DNA of 64,000 nt from Arthrobacter sp. SLBN-83 (GTDB taxonomy: Bacteria > Actinomycetota > Actinomycetes > Actinomycetales > Micrococcaceae): assembly GCF_006715285.1 (NCBI RefSeq), contig NZ_VFMX01000001.1, positions 3,782,001 through 3,846,000 of the forward strand, given 5' to 3'. Numbering within the stretch: the stretch's first letter is position 1; each line of letters opens with the position of its first letter. This document shows positions 1-7,783 of the stretch, piece by piece. A program made the translations under genes and the position numbers. The notes under the pieces were generated by a model. The model was not told the origin of the DNA. It saw only the letters and a program-made list of their open reading frames with translations, and did no database searches.

Positions 1-28
1 CTAAACCCAAATTCCAGGAGATACAGCA

Positions 29-1144
29 ATGACTACTCCCACCCAGCAGCTCTCCGACGCCGGAGTTTCCATCTGGCTCGACGACCTCTCCCGCGGACGC
101 CTGGAAACGGGCACCCTCCGCAAGCTCATCGAGGAAAAGAACGTGGTTGGTGTGACCACCAACCCGTCAATCTTCCACGCCGCCATCACGTCCGGCACTG
201 ACTACGACCACATCATTGCCGGCAAGGCAGCAGAAGGTGCCAGCGTGGAGGACACGATCTTCGAGATCACCACCACCGACGTCGCCGATGCCTGCGACCT
301 GTTCGCCCCCGTTGCCGCCGCCACCAAGGGCGTGGACGGGCGCGTTTCCATCGAAGTGGACCCGCGCCTCGCGTGGGACACGGCAGGAACCATCGCCGAG
401 GCCAAGCACCTCTCCCAGCGCGTCAACAAGGACAACGTCCACATCAAGATCCCGGCGACCATCGAGGGCCTCGAAGCCATCACGGCAACCCTGGCCGAAG
501 GCATCAGCGTCAACGTGACGCTGATCTTCTCCCTGGAGCGCTACCGCGCGGTCATCAACGCCTTCCAGTCCGGACTGGAACAGGCCAAGGAAAACGGTCA
601 CGACCTCTCCAAGATCCACTCCGTCGCCTCGTTCTTCGTCTCCCGCGTGGACACCGAAATCGACAAGCGCCTCGACAAGATCGGCACTGACGAAGCCAAG
701 GCTCTGAAGGGCAAGGCCGGTCTGGCAAACGCCCGCCTGGCCTACCAGGTCTACGAGGAACTCTTCGCCACCGAACGCTGGGCCCTGCTGGCCGACGCCG
801 GCGCACTCCCCCAGCGCCCGCTGTGGGCCTCCACCGGTGTCAAGGACCCGGCCTACCCGGACACCCTGTACGTCACCGAACTGGTGGCGCCCGGCGTCGT
901 GAACACCATGCCGGAGAAGACCCTGGACGCCACGTACGACCACGGCGTGGTCACCGGCGACACCATCAAGGGCACCTACGATGACGCCAACGCCACGCTC
1001 GACGCCCTGGAAGAGCTTGGCGTGTCCTACAACGAGGTCGTCGCACTCCTCGAAACCGAGGGCCTGGACAAGTTCGTGGCCAGCTGGAAAGAACTGCTGG
1101 CCGACGTCGAAGGCGCCCTCGCCTCTGCACGGAAGGCTTCCTAA
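29..1144 (+). CDS. tal: Transaldolase
   Basis: Transfers a dihydroxyacetone unit between sugar phosphates in the cytoplasmic non-oxidative pentose phosphate pathway. The 371-residue protein has the family N-terminus (WLDDLSR near residue 17, GVTTNPSIF near 41) and the Schiff-base lysine in HIKIPAT (Lys140). The length fits the actinobacterial type, which is longer than the 316-residue E. coli enzyme. ATG at 29 follows a clear AGGAG at 17-21. The TAA at 2-4 may be the stop of an upstream transketolase gene, as in related genomes, but that gene lies outside the window. pgi starts 5 bases after the stop, so the two are cotranscribed. Confidence 0.97.
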   Translation: MTTPTQQLSDAGVSIWLDDLSRGRLETGTLRKLIEEKNVVGVTTNPSIFHAAITSGTDYDHIIAGKAAEGASVEDTIFEITTTDVADACDLFAPVAAATKGVDGRVSIEVDPRLAWDTAGTIAEAKHLSQRVNKDNVHIKIPATIEGLEAITATLAEGISVNVTLIFSLERYRAVINAFQSGLEQAKENGHDLSKIHSVASFFVSRVDTEIDKRLDKIGTDEAKALKGKAGLANARLAYQVYEELFATERWALLADAGALPQRPLWASTGVKDPAYPDTLYVTELVAPGVVNTMPEKTLDATYDHGVVTGDTIKGTYDDANATLDALEELGVSYNEVVALLETEGLDKFVASWKELLADVEGALASARKAS

Positions 1145-1149
1145 CACCC

Positions 1150-2781
1150 ATGAGCACTCTCAGCTACGACGCCACCGGTGCGGCGCAGAAGGCGCTTGAA
1201 CAGCACCTTTCCGCCCTCGTTGAGGACCGGATTGCCACGCGGATTTTTGCCAAGGACCACACGCTGTGGGGTCCCGACGCGGAGTCCGAGTCGGCAATCC
1301 GCCTCGGCTGGGTGGAGGCAGCCACAGTCTCCCAGCCCTTGGTCAAGGACATCCTGGAACTCCGTGATGCCCTGCGTGCCGAAGGAGTCAGCCGGATCGT
1401 GCTTTGCGGCATGGGCGGATCCTCACTGGCCCCCGAGGTCATCGCAGGCACCGCCGGCGTCGAGCTGACAGTGCTGGACAGCACCGACCCGGACCAGGTC
1501 AGGGCTGCCCTCGCGGACCGGCTGGCCGAGACCGCCATCGTGGTCTCCTCCAAATCCGGTTCCACCCTGGAGACCGATTCCCAGCGGCGCATCTTCGAGC
1601 AGGCCTTCACCGAGGCCGGCGTGGACGCCAAGAGCCGGATCATCATTGTCACGGACCCGGGCTCGCCACTGGACAAGGCCTCCCGGGAGGCCGGCTACCG
1701 GGCCGTCTTCAACGCCGACCCCAACGTCGGTGGCCGCTACTCCGCCCTGACCGCTTTCGGCCTGGTCCCCTCCGGCCTGGCCGGCGTGGACATCCAGGCC
1801 TTCCTTGACGAGGCCGAGGAAGCGGCGGAAATCCTCAACGATGACGCACCCGAGAACATCGGGCTGGCCTTGGGCACCGCCCTGGGCGGAACCAGTCCGC
1901 TGCGGAACAAGATCGTCATCGCCGAAGACGGCTCCGGCATCGTTGGCTTCGCCGACTGGGCCGAACAGCTCATCGCCGAATCAACCGGCAAGCTGGGCAC
2001 CGGCATCCTTCCGGTGGTTGCAGGTCCGCAGGCCCCCGAGGTCACGTCCGGTGCGCCCGACGTCGTGGTGGTCCGGCTTGTGGCAGCTGACGCCGACGTG
2101 GAACTCGGCGAAAACCAGGTTGCCATCGCCGGCGGCCTCGCCACCCAGATGATGGTGTGGGAGTTCGCCACCGCCGTGGCCGGCCGCCTGCTCGGCATCA
2201 ACCCCTTCGACCAGCCCGACGTCGAGGCTGCCAAGGTGGCTGCGCGCGGACTGCTGGACGCCCAGCCGGAACCCACTCCGGCCGCGTTCGTTGATGGCGC
2301 CATCGAGGTGCGCGGCGGTGACTGGCTCGGCGACGCCGCGACGGCGGAAGGTGCGGTCAAGGCCTTGCTGGGCACGCTCGCCTCCGACAGCTACCTGAGC
2401 GTCCAGGCCTACTTTGACCGGCTGGCGTTCGCCGGGCTGGAGGGCATCCGTGACGAACTGGCCGCCGCCACCGGGCGCCCGGTGACCTTCGGCTGGGGCC
2501 CGCGGTTCCTGCACTCCACCGGCCAGTTCCACAAGGGTGGTCCGGCCATCGGCGTCTTCCTCCAGGTCACCGCCGCTCCAGCCGAGGATTTGGGCATCCC
2601 GGACCGCCCGTTCACCTTCGGCGAGTTGATCGCCGCGCAGGCTGCAGGCGACGCCCAGGTCCTGGGCGAACACGGCCGTCCCGTGCTGCGCCTCCACCTC
2701 ACTGACCGTGCCGCCGGCGTGGCGCAGCTGCAGGACGTCATCGCTGCACTGTCCACCCGCGCATCCGCAACCGAAAGCTAA
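1150..2781 (+). CDS. pgi: Glucose-6-phosphate isomerase
   Basis: Interconverts glucose 6-phosphate and fructose 6-phosphate, joining glycolysis to the pentose phosphate pathway. The 543-residue protein has sugar-isomerase (SIS) motifs: GMGGSSLAPEV near residue 88 and SKSGSTLET near 133. A C-terminal region contains GWGPRFLHSTGQFHKGG. It belongs to the subgroup encoded beside transaldolase in Actinobacteria; in some bacteria the same two domains are fused to transaldolase. It sits between tal (5-base gap) and zwf (14-base gap), so it is part of the pentose-phosphate operon. Confidence 0.95.
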   Translation: MSTLSYDATGAAQKALEQHLSALVEDRIATRIFAKDHTLWGPDAESESAIRLGWVEAATVSQPLVKDILELRDALRAEGVSRIVLCGMGGSSLAPEVIAGTAGVELTVLDSTDPDQVRAALADRLAETAIVVSSKSGSTLETDSQRRIFEQAFTEAGVDAKSRIIIVTDPGSPLDKASREAGYRAVFNADPNVGGRYSALTAFGLVPSGLAGVDIQAFLDEAEEAAEILNDDAPENIGLALGTALGGTSPLRNKIVIAEDGSGIVGFADWAEQLIAESTGKLGTGILPVVAGPQAPEVTSGAPDVVVVRLVAADADVELGENQVAIAGGLATQMMVWEFATAVAGRLLGINPFDQPDVEAAKVAARGLLDAQPEPTPAAFVDGAIEVRGGDWLGDAATAEGAVKALLGTLASDSYLSVQAYFDRLAFAGLEGIRDELAAATGRPVTFGWGPRFLHSTGQFHKGGPAIGVFLQVTAAPAEDLGIPDRPFTFGELIAAQAAGDAQVLGEHGRPVLRLHLTDRAAGVAQLQDVIAALSTRASATES

Positions 2782-2795
2782 GGCGCAAAAGCAAC

Positions 2796-4355
2796 ATGCC
2801 AGAAACTGAATACGGCCGGAAGGGCGCGGGCCGCGCGCGTAATCCGTTGCGTGATCCGCGTGACCGTCGTTTGAACCGGATCGCGGGTCCGTCGTCGCTT
2901 GTGCTGTTTGGGGTGACGGGGGACCTTGCCCGGAAGAAATTGATGCCGGCCGTGTATGACTTGGCCAACCGCGGGCTGTTGCCGCCGAGTTTTGCGCTGG
3001 TGGGTTTCGCCCGCCGGGAGTGGGACAAGGAGGATTTCGCCGCTGAGGTGAAGGCCTCGGTGCAGGCTCACGCCCGGACGCCGTTTGATGAGGCGGTCTG
3101 GAACCAGTTGTCCGAGGGCATCCGGTTTGTCCAGGGCGAGTTCGACGACGACGCAGCCTTTGAGCGGCTCGGCGAGACGATCAAGGAACTCGACGACGTC
3201 CGCGGCACCCGCGGGAATCACGCGTTCTACCTGTCGATCCCGCCCAAGGCGTTCGAACAAGTCTGCCGGCAGCTGTCCAAGCACGGCCTGGCGCAGGCCG
3301 AAGGGGATAAATGGCGGCGCGTGGTGATCGAGAAGCCGTTCGGCCACGACCTGGAATCGGCGCGGAAGCTGAACGACATCGTGGAGTCGGTGTTCCCGCC
3401 GGATGCAGTGTTCCGGATTGACCATTACCTGGGCAAGGAAACGGTTCAAAACATCTTGGCGCTGCGGTTCGCTAACCAGTTGTTCGAGCCGTTGTGGAAC
3501 GCCAACTACGTGGACCATGTCCAGATCACCATGGCCGAGGACATCGGCACCGGCGGCCGGGCAGGATACTACGACGGCGTCGGAGCGGCCCGCGACGTGA
3601 TCCAGAACCACCTGCTGCAGCTGCTGGCCCTGACGGCGATGGAGGAGCCCATTTCCTTCAACGCCGATGACCTGCGCGCAGAGAAGGAAAAGGTCCTCGC
3701 CGCGGTCAAACTCCCCGAAGACCTCTCCACCCATTCGGCCCGGGGTCAATTCAGCGGTGGCTGGCAGGGCGGAGAGCAGGTCCTGGGCTACCTGGAGGAG
3801 GAAGGCATCCCGGCCGACTCCACCACGGAAACCTACGCGGCAGTGCGGGTGGACATCCACACCCGCCGCTGGTCTGGGGTGCCGTTCTACCTGCGCGCCG
3901 GCAAGCGCCTGGGGCGGCGGGTGACAGAGATCGCGGTGGTGTTCAAACGCGCCCCCAACCTGCTGTTCCGTGACCACGGCGAGGATGACTTTGGGCAGAA
4001 CGCCGTGGTGATCCGGGTCCAGCCTGACGAAGGCGTGACCATCCGGTTCGGCTCCAAGGTTCCCGGCACTCAGATGGAGGTCCGGGACGTGACCATGGAC
4101 TTCGGGTACGGGCATTCGTTCACCGAATCCTCCCCCGAGGCCTACGAGCGGTTGATCCTGGATGTGTTGCTGGGTGAGCCGCCGTTGTTCCCGCGGCATG
4201 AGGAAGTGGAGCTGTCCTGGAAGATCCTTGACCCGTTCGAGGAATACTGGGCATCGCTGAACGAACAGCCCGAACCTTACGCCCCCGGCTCCTGGGGCCC
4301 CGCCAGCGCTGATGAGCTGCTGGCCCGCGACGGACGAACCTGGAGAAGGCCATGA
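2796..4355 (+). CDS. zwf: Glucose-6-phosphate 1-dehydrogenase
   Basis: Oxidises glucose 6-phosphate to 6-phosphogluconolactone and makes NADPH; first step of the oxidative pentose phosphate pathway. The 519-residue protein shows the Rossmann motif GVTGDLARKKLMPAVYDL near residue 38 and the active-site signature RIDHYLGKETVQNIL near 206. The stop overlaps the opcA start in ATGA, indicating translational coupling to its allosteric partner. Codon choice in its first third, with many TTG, GGG and TTT codons, differs visibly from the C-ending codons of tal and pgi. Confidence 0.97.
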   Translation: MPETEYGRKGAGRARNPLRDPRDRRLNRIAGPSSLVLFGVTGDLARKKLMPAVYDLANRGLLPPSFALVGFARREWDKEDFAAEVKASVQAHARTPFDEAVWNQLSEGIRFVQGEFDDDAAFERLGETIKELDDVRGTRGNHAFYLSIPPKAFEQVCRQLSKHGLAQAEGDKWRRVVIEKPFGHDLESARKLNDIVESVFPPDAVFRIDHYLGKETVQNILALRFANQLFEPLWNANYVDHVQITMAEDIGTGGRAGYYDGVGAARDVIQNHLLQLLALTAMEEPISFNADDLRAEKEKVLAAVKLPEDLSTHSARGQFSGGWQGGEQVLGYLEEEGIPADSTTETYAAVRVDIHTRRWSGVPFYLRAGKRLGRRVTEIAVVFKRAPNLLFRDHGEDDFGQNAVVIRVQPDEGVTIRFGSKVPGTQMEVRDVTMDFGYGHSFTESSPEAYERLILDVLLGEPPLFPRHEEVELSWKILDPFEEYWASLNEQPEPYAPGSWGPASADELLARDGRTWRRP

Positions 4356-5293
4356 TCGTTAACCTGCCCGATACCACCACGTCCAAGGTCTCCAAGAAAC
4401 TCATGGCCCTGCGTGAGCAGGGCGGGGTGATAGCCCTGGGCCGGGTCCTGACCCTGGTGGTGGTGACCAAGTCCGGGCTGGAGGAAGAAGCGATCGAGGC
4501 CGCGAACGACGCCTCCCGCGAACACCCCTGCCGCATCATCGTGCTCGCCGACGCCGGGAAAGACGCCAAGGACCGGCTGGACGCGCAGATCCGGGTAGGC
4601 GGGGACGCGGGGGCCTCGGAGGTCATCGTGTTGCGCGGCTACGGCCAGCTGGCACACGAATCCGAGTCACTGGTCGCAGCGCTGCTGCTGCCGGACGCGC
4701 CCATCGTGGCCTGGTGGCCGCACGGCGCCCCCGAGAACGCCTGCGAAACCTCCATCGGCGCCATCGCGCACCGCAGGATCACCGACTCCGCGAACGAACC
4801 CGATCCCCAGGCTGCGCTCGAACGCATCCACCGCACCTACAAGGCCGGCGACACCGACCTCGCCTGGACCCGCCTCACCAACTGGCGCATCCAACTTGCT
4901 GCAGCCCTTGATGAAGTGGATTCGTCCCCGGTGACGGCCGTCGCCGTCGAGGGTGCCTCGGACTCACCCTCCACCATCCTGCTCGCGGCCTGGCTCACCC
5001 TGACCCTGGATGCCCCCGTGACCATCGTGGCGGACCCGGCCGGAACCGGGATCCGGCGCGTCCGGCTCACCCGCCCGGGCGGCGACGTCCAGCTCTTCCG
5101 GCCGGGACTGTCCGTGGCGGAACTGACCCAGCCGGGCCAGCCGGCCCAGCGGATCTCCCTTCCGCGACGCAGCCTCCGCGACTGCCTCGCCGAAGAACTC
5201 CGCCGCCTGGACCCGGATGAAGTGTTTGGTGAAGTGATTACTATTGGACTGCCACGTACCAATCTAAGGAGCGTCCGACCCAGTGAGCGTTGA
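4352..5293 (+). CDS. opcA: Glucose-6-phosphate dehydrogenase assembly protein OpcA
   Basis: OpcA is needed for full activity and redox control of glucose-6-phosphate dehydrogenase in cyanobacteria and actinobacteria. The 313-residue protein has the conserved OpcA core (HPCRIIVL near residue 52, PDAPIVAWWPHGAPENAC near 113). The start overlaps the zwf stop by 4 bases and its end overlaps pgl by 11 bases, the usual actinobacterial order zwf-opcA-pgl. It has no known catalytic residues; the role is inferred from family and context. Confidence 0.95.
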   Translation: MIVNLPDTTTSKVSKKLMALREQGGVIALGRVLTLVVVTKSGLEEEAIEAANDASREHPCRIIVLADAGKDAKDRLDAQIRVGGDAGASEVIVLRGYGQLAHESESLVAALLLPDAPIVAWWPHGAPENACETSIGAIAHRRITDSANEPDPQAALERIHRTYKAGDTDLAWTRLTNWRIQLAAALDEVDSSPVTAVAVEGASDSPSTILLAAWLTLTLDAPVTIVADPAGTGIRRVRLTRPGGDVQLFRPGLSVAELTQPGQPAQRISLPRRSLRDCLAEELRRLDPDEVFGEVITIGLPRTNLRSVRPSER

Positions 5294-6101
5294 TCCACGA
5301 GTAAGCATCCATCCTGATTCGTCCGTCCTTATGGCCGCCATCGCTGCACGACTGATCACCAAGCTCGTCGATGTGCAGGACAAGTACGGCGAAGCCACCG
5401 TGGTGCTCACCGGGGGAACCGTGGGGATCGGCACGCTGAAGGCCGTTGCGGACTCACCGGCGGCGCCCGCCGTCGACTGGTCCAAAGTCAACTTCTGGTG
5501 GGGTGACGAACGCTTTGTTGGTTCTGCCGATCCGGACCGCAACACGAAGCAGGCGTTTGATGCGTTGCTCTCGCATATTCCGGTGGACCCGGAACGCATC
5601 CATTCGCCCGGCTCGTCTGACGACTTCGACACTCCCGAGGAGGCCGCGGATGATTACGCCCGGCAACTGAGGGAAGCGGCAGCGGCCGAGCATGCGGCGG
5701 ACATGTCCGACGACCGGCCAGAGGAACCGTCATCGCTCCCCCGGCTCGACGTGGTGCTGCTCGGTGTTGGGCCGGATGCCCATATCGCATCGCTGTTCCC
5801 GGAACAGGCCGGAATACGGGAAAAGGACCGGACTGTGGTGGGCGTCCGGAACTCCCCCAAGCCGCCGCCGCTGCGGATCTCCCTTACCCTTCCCGCCATC
5901 AACACGGCGGCCGAGGTGTGGATGGTGGTGGCAGGCGAGGACAAGGCTGGGGCAGTGGGACTTGCCTTGGCCGGGGCAAACCCTGTGCAGGTGCCTGCCT
6001 CAGGCCCCCGAGGCACCTCCCGCACCCTGTGGCTGATTGACGAGAACGCAGCCTCACGTGTCCCGCAGCAGCTGGTCCGGAAGGACGCCGCGGGCGCGTA
6101 G
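5283..6101 (+). CDS. pgl: 6-phosphogluconolactonase
   Basis: Hydrolyses 6-phosphogluconolactone to 6-phosphogluconate, the second oxidative step after Zwf. The 272-residue protein shows family motifs GGTVGIGTLK near residue 44, FWWGDERFVG near 70 and LLGVGPDAHIASLFP near 159. Start is GTG at 5283 inside the end of opcA, with AAGGAG about 11 bases upstream. It is the last gene of the tal-pgi-zwf-opcA-pgl operon. Its last 48 bases overlap the 3' end of the convergent rbpA gene, and a strong hairpin lies just after its stop. Confidence 0.95.
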   Translation: MSVDPRVSIHPDSSVLMAAIAARLITKLVDVQDKYGEATVVLTGGTVGIGTLKAVADSPAAPAVDWSKVNFWWGDERFVGSADPDRNTKQAFDALLSHIPVDPERIHSPGSSDDFDTPEEAADDYARQLREAAAAEHAADMSDDRPEEPSSLPRLDVVLLGVGPDAHIASLFPEQAGIREKDRTVVGVRNSPKPPPLRISLTLPAINTAAEVWMVVAGEDKAGAVGLALAGANPVQVPASGPRGTSRTLWLIDENAASRVPQQLVRKDAAGA

Positions 6102-6452
6102 CTTTTCCAGCGCTCCGGCCAGGACATCTTCGGCGTCCTGGCCGGAGCGCCGCTCTTTAACGTATTCCAGGTGACTCTTGTAGCCGTCCTCGAAGAGGTC
6201 GTCCGGCGCCGCCGCCTGGCTGTCACGGATGGCAGTGCCGCCGCAGCGCCTGCAGTCCCATGTCCTGGGAATCTGGTCCTCAGGCATCTTCAGGAATACG
6301 GGCTGGGTCTCGTGGCCCTTGGCGCACCAGTAAGACACCCTGATGCGCGGCAAAGGCTGGGACGACGAGTCATCATTCGATTGCAGCGTCGAGCCGGAGC
6401 CTGCGATCACACCGGCGCGGGTGCCCCGGAAGCCTGATGCTGGGTGGACCAT
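6054..6452 (-). CDS. rbpA: RNA polymerase-binding protein RbpA
   Basis: RbpA is an actinobacterial transcription factor that binds RNA polymerase and the principal sigma factor and stabilises the open complex. The 132-residue protein has the N-terminal element FRGTRAGVIAGS near residue 8, aligning with the start of mycobacterial RbpA. A zinc-binding-type core follows (YWCAKGHE near 41, WDCRRCGG near 65), then a C-terminal segment with KSHLEYVKERRS near 92 that corresponds to the sigma-interacting helix. ATG at 6452 has AGGAG upstream. It is convergent with pgl and overlaps it by 48 bases; the overlap encodes its last 15 residues. Confidence 0.92.
   Translation of the reverse strand: MVHPASGFRGTRAGVIAGSGSTLQSNDDSSSQPLPRIRVSYWCAKGHETQPVFLKMPEDQIPRTWDCRRCGGTAIRDSQAAAPDDLFEDGYKSHLEYVKERRSGQDAEDVLAGALEKLRARGVLPDQLLRDT
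6110..6150 (+). terminator. Probable terminator of the pgl operon, inside rbpA
   Basis: A perfect 16-bp inverted repeat (6110-6125 with 6135-6150) with a 9-base loop begins 9 bases after the pgl stop and is followed by a weak T-rich stretch (CTCTTT). It lies wholly within the rbpA coding sequence on the other strand. The placement fits a terminator for the pentose-phosphate transcript; the weak T tract makes this less than certain. Confidence 0.6.
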
Positions 6453-6485
6453 GGCAACTCCTGCCTCATGTCTGCGTTCAGCGAC

Positions 6486-6524
6486 AAAAAAACTGTGGCT
6501 GACGAATTCCGTCAGCCACAGTTT
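6486..6524 (-). terminator. Rho-independent terminator after secG
   Basis: A perfect 14-bp stem (6490-6503 with 6511-6524), a 7-base loop, and seven consecutive T residues on the minus strand (A run at 6486-6492). It lies between the secG stop and the rbpA start and ends the gap-pgk-tpiA-secG transcript. rbpA must therefore have its own promoter in the short gap. Confidence 0.93.
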
Positions 6525-6581
6525 AGTTGGCAGTCCCGGCGGCCGGCAGGGCCGAAAGGACCTTGTGTCGTTGCCCAGCGC

Positions 6582-6836
6582 CTAGGAGTCCCCGCCGCTG
6601 AAACGCATGATCAGGCCCAGTGCGATGATCACCACGCCCCAGGTGACGCCCAGGATGATCGTGAAGCGGTTCAGGTTCCGTTCTGCCACCCCTGAAGAGC
6701 TGAGTCCCGAGCTCATGCCGCCGCCGAACATATCGGACAAGCCGCCGCCGCGTCCCTTGTGCAGGAGGATCAGCAGCGTCAGCAGGAGGCTGGTGATGCC
6801 CAGGAGGATCTGCAGAATGACATGAAGAACGTCCAC
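6582..6836 (-). CDS. secG: Preprotein translocase subunit SecG
   Basis: Small membrane subunit of the SecYEG protein-export channel. The 84-residue protein has two transmembrane segments (about residues 3-25 and 57-78) around a Gly/Ser-rich loop with the family motif HKGRGGGLSDMFGGG near residue 26. Start is GTG at 6836. It lies 48 bases after tpiA and is the last gene of the glycolytic operon, a conserved actinobacterial arrangement. A strong terminator follows. Confidence 0.96.
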   Translation of the reverse strand: MDVLHVILQILLGITSLLLTLLILLHKGRGGGLSDMFGGGMSSGLSSSGVAERNLNRFTIILGVTWGVVIIALGLIMRFSGGDS

Positions 6837-6884
6837 GACGGCCTTTCGGAAGTTGGATTTGCGGGAGTGTGCGCTGGTTGCGAA

Positions 6885-7700
6885 TTAGTCCGCGACCAGG
6901 TGGCTCTCGAACCTGACAATATTAGCAAACTCCGCCGGGTCAAGGCTGGCGCCGCCCACCAGGAGGCCGTCAACGTCGCGCTCCTGCAGGATGGCGGCGG
7001 CATTGTTGGCCTTGACCGAACCGCCGTAGAGGAGGCGGGTCTTGGCTGCCACGTCGGCGCCGAAGATGCCTTCGAGTTCTGCCCGGATGGCGGCACACAT
7101 TTCCTGTGCGTCCTCCGGCCCGGCCACCTCGCCAGTGCCGATGGCCCAGACCGGCTCGTACGCTACCACCAGTTCGGCAGCCTGTTCGTTGGTCAGCCCG
7201 GCCACTCCGGCCCGAAGCTGCTGCAGGGTGTGGTCAACGTGGGTTCCGGCCTGGCGGATCTCCAGGCCCTCACCGACGCAAAGAACAGGAATGACGCCAT
7301 GCTTGAAGGCCGCTTTGACCTTGGCATTGAGGACGTCGTCGGATTCGTTGTGGATGGTGCGGCGTTCGCTGTGGCCCACCAGGACGTACTTGCAGCCGAG
7401 CTTGTTCAGGAACTGACCCGAAATGTCGCCGGTGTAGGCGCCGGAGTCGAACTGCGAGAGGTCCTGGCCGCCGTAGGCGACCTGCAGGTCGTCGCCCTGG
7501 ACCAGGGTCTGCACGCCGCGGAGGTCGGTGAACGGCGGGAAGACGGCCACCTCAACGCGGCTGTAGTCGTGTTTGGCGTCGGAGAGGGTCCATGCCAGCT
7601 TCTGCAGGAGGGTGATGCCCTGCACGTGGTCCATGTTCATTTTCCAGTTGCCCGCGATGAAGGGCTTGCGGTCGAAAGCGCCGTTCGTTGACGTAGTCAC
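6885..7700 (-). CDS. tpiA: Triosephosphate isomerase
   Basis: Interconverts dihydroxyacetone phosphate and glyceraldehyde 3-phosphate in glycolysis. The 271-residue protein has the TIM-barrel signatures FIAGNWKMN near residue 12, VLVGHSERR near 105 (catalytic His) and AYEPVWAIGTG near 177 (catalytic Glu). I chose GTG at 7700, preceded by GGAG, because a longer reading to 7754 would add 18 residues unlike the family. It lies between pgk (83-base gap with a hairpin) and secG. Confidence 0.96.
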   Translation of the reverse strand: MTTSTNGAFDRKPFIAGNWKMNMDHVQGITLLQKLAWTLSDAKHDYSRVEVAVFPPFTDLRGVQTLVQGDDLQVAYGGQDLSQFDSGAYTGDISGQFLNKLGCKYVLVGHSERRTIHNESDDVLNAKVKAAFKHGVIPVLCVGEGLEIRQAGTHVDHTLQQLRAGVAGLTNEQAAELVVAYEPVWAIGTGEVAGPEDAQEMCAAIRAELEGIFGADVAAKTRLLYGGSVKANNAAAILQERDVDGLLVGGASLDPAEFANIVRFESHLVAD

Positions 7701-7731
7701 GTGATCTCCAAAAGATTCTTGATATGTGTGC

Positions 7732-7764
7732 GGCCGGCAGGCTGCCGCGGGCAACCTGCCGGCC
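7732..7764. repeat. Hairpin between pgk and tpiA
   Basis: A 10-bp perfect inverted repeat (7732-7741 with 7755-7764) encloses a second short repeat (TGCC with GGCA). There is no T run on either strand, so it is not a classical terminator. In an operon gap it could act in mRNA processing, stability or attenuation; this is inference from position only. Confidence 0.55.
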
Positions 7765-7783
7765 GGAGGACTGCGGGGCCGTA

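Noticed and set aside
167..1147. Long minus-strand ORF of 326 codons opposite tal
   Set aside because: Its codons follow the high-GC shadow of tal and the protein has no recognisable motif; tal has a full family match and a good ribosome-binding site.
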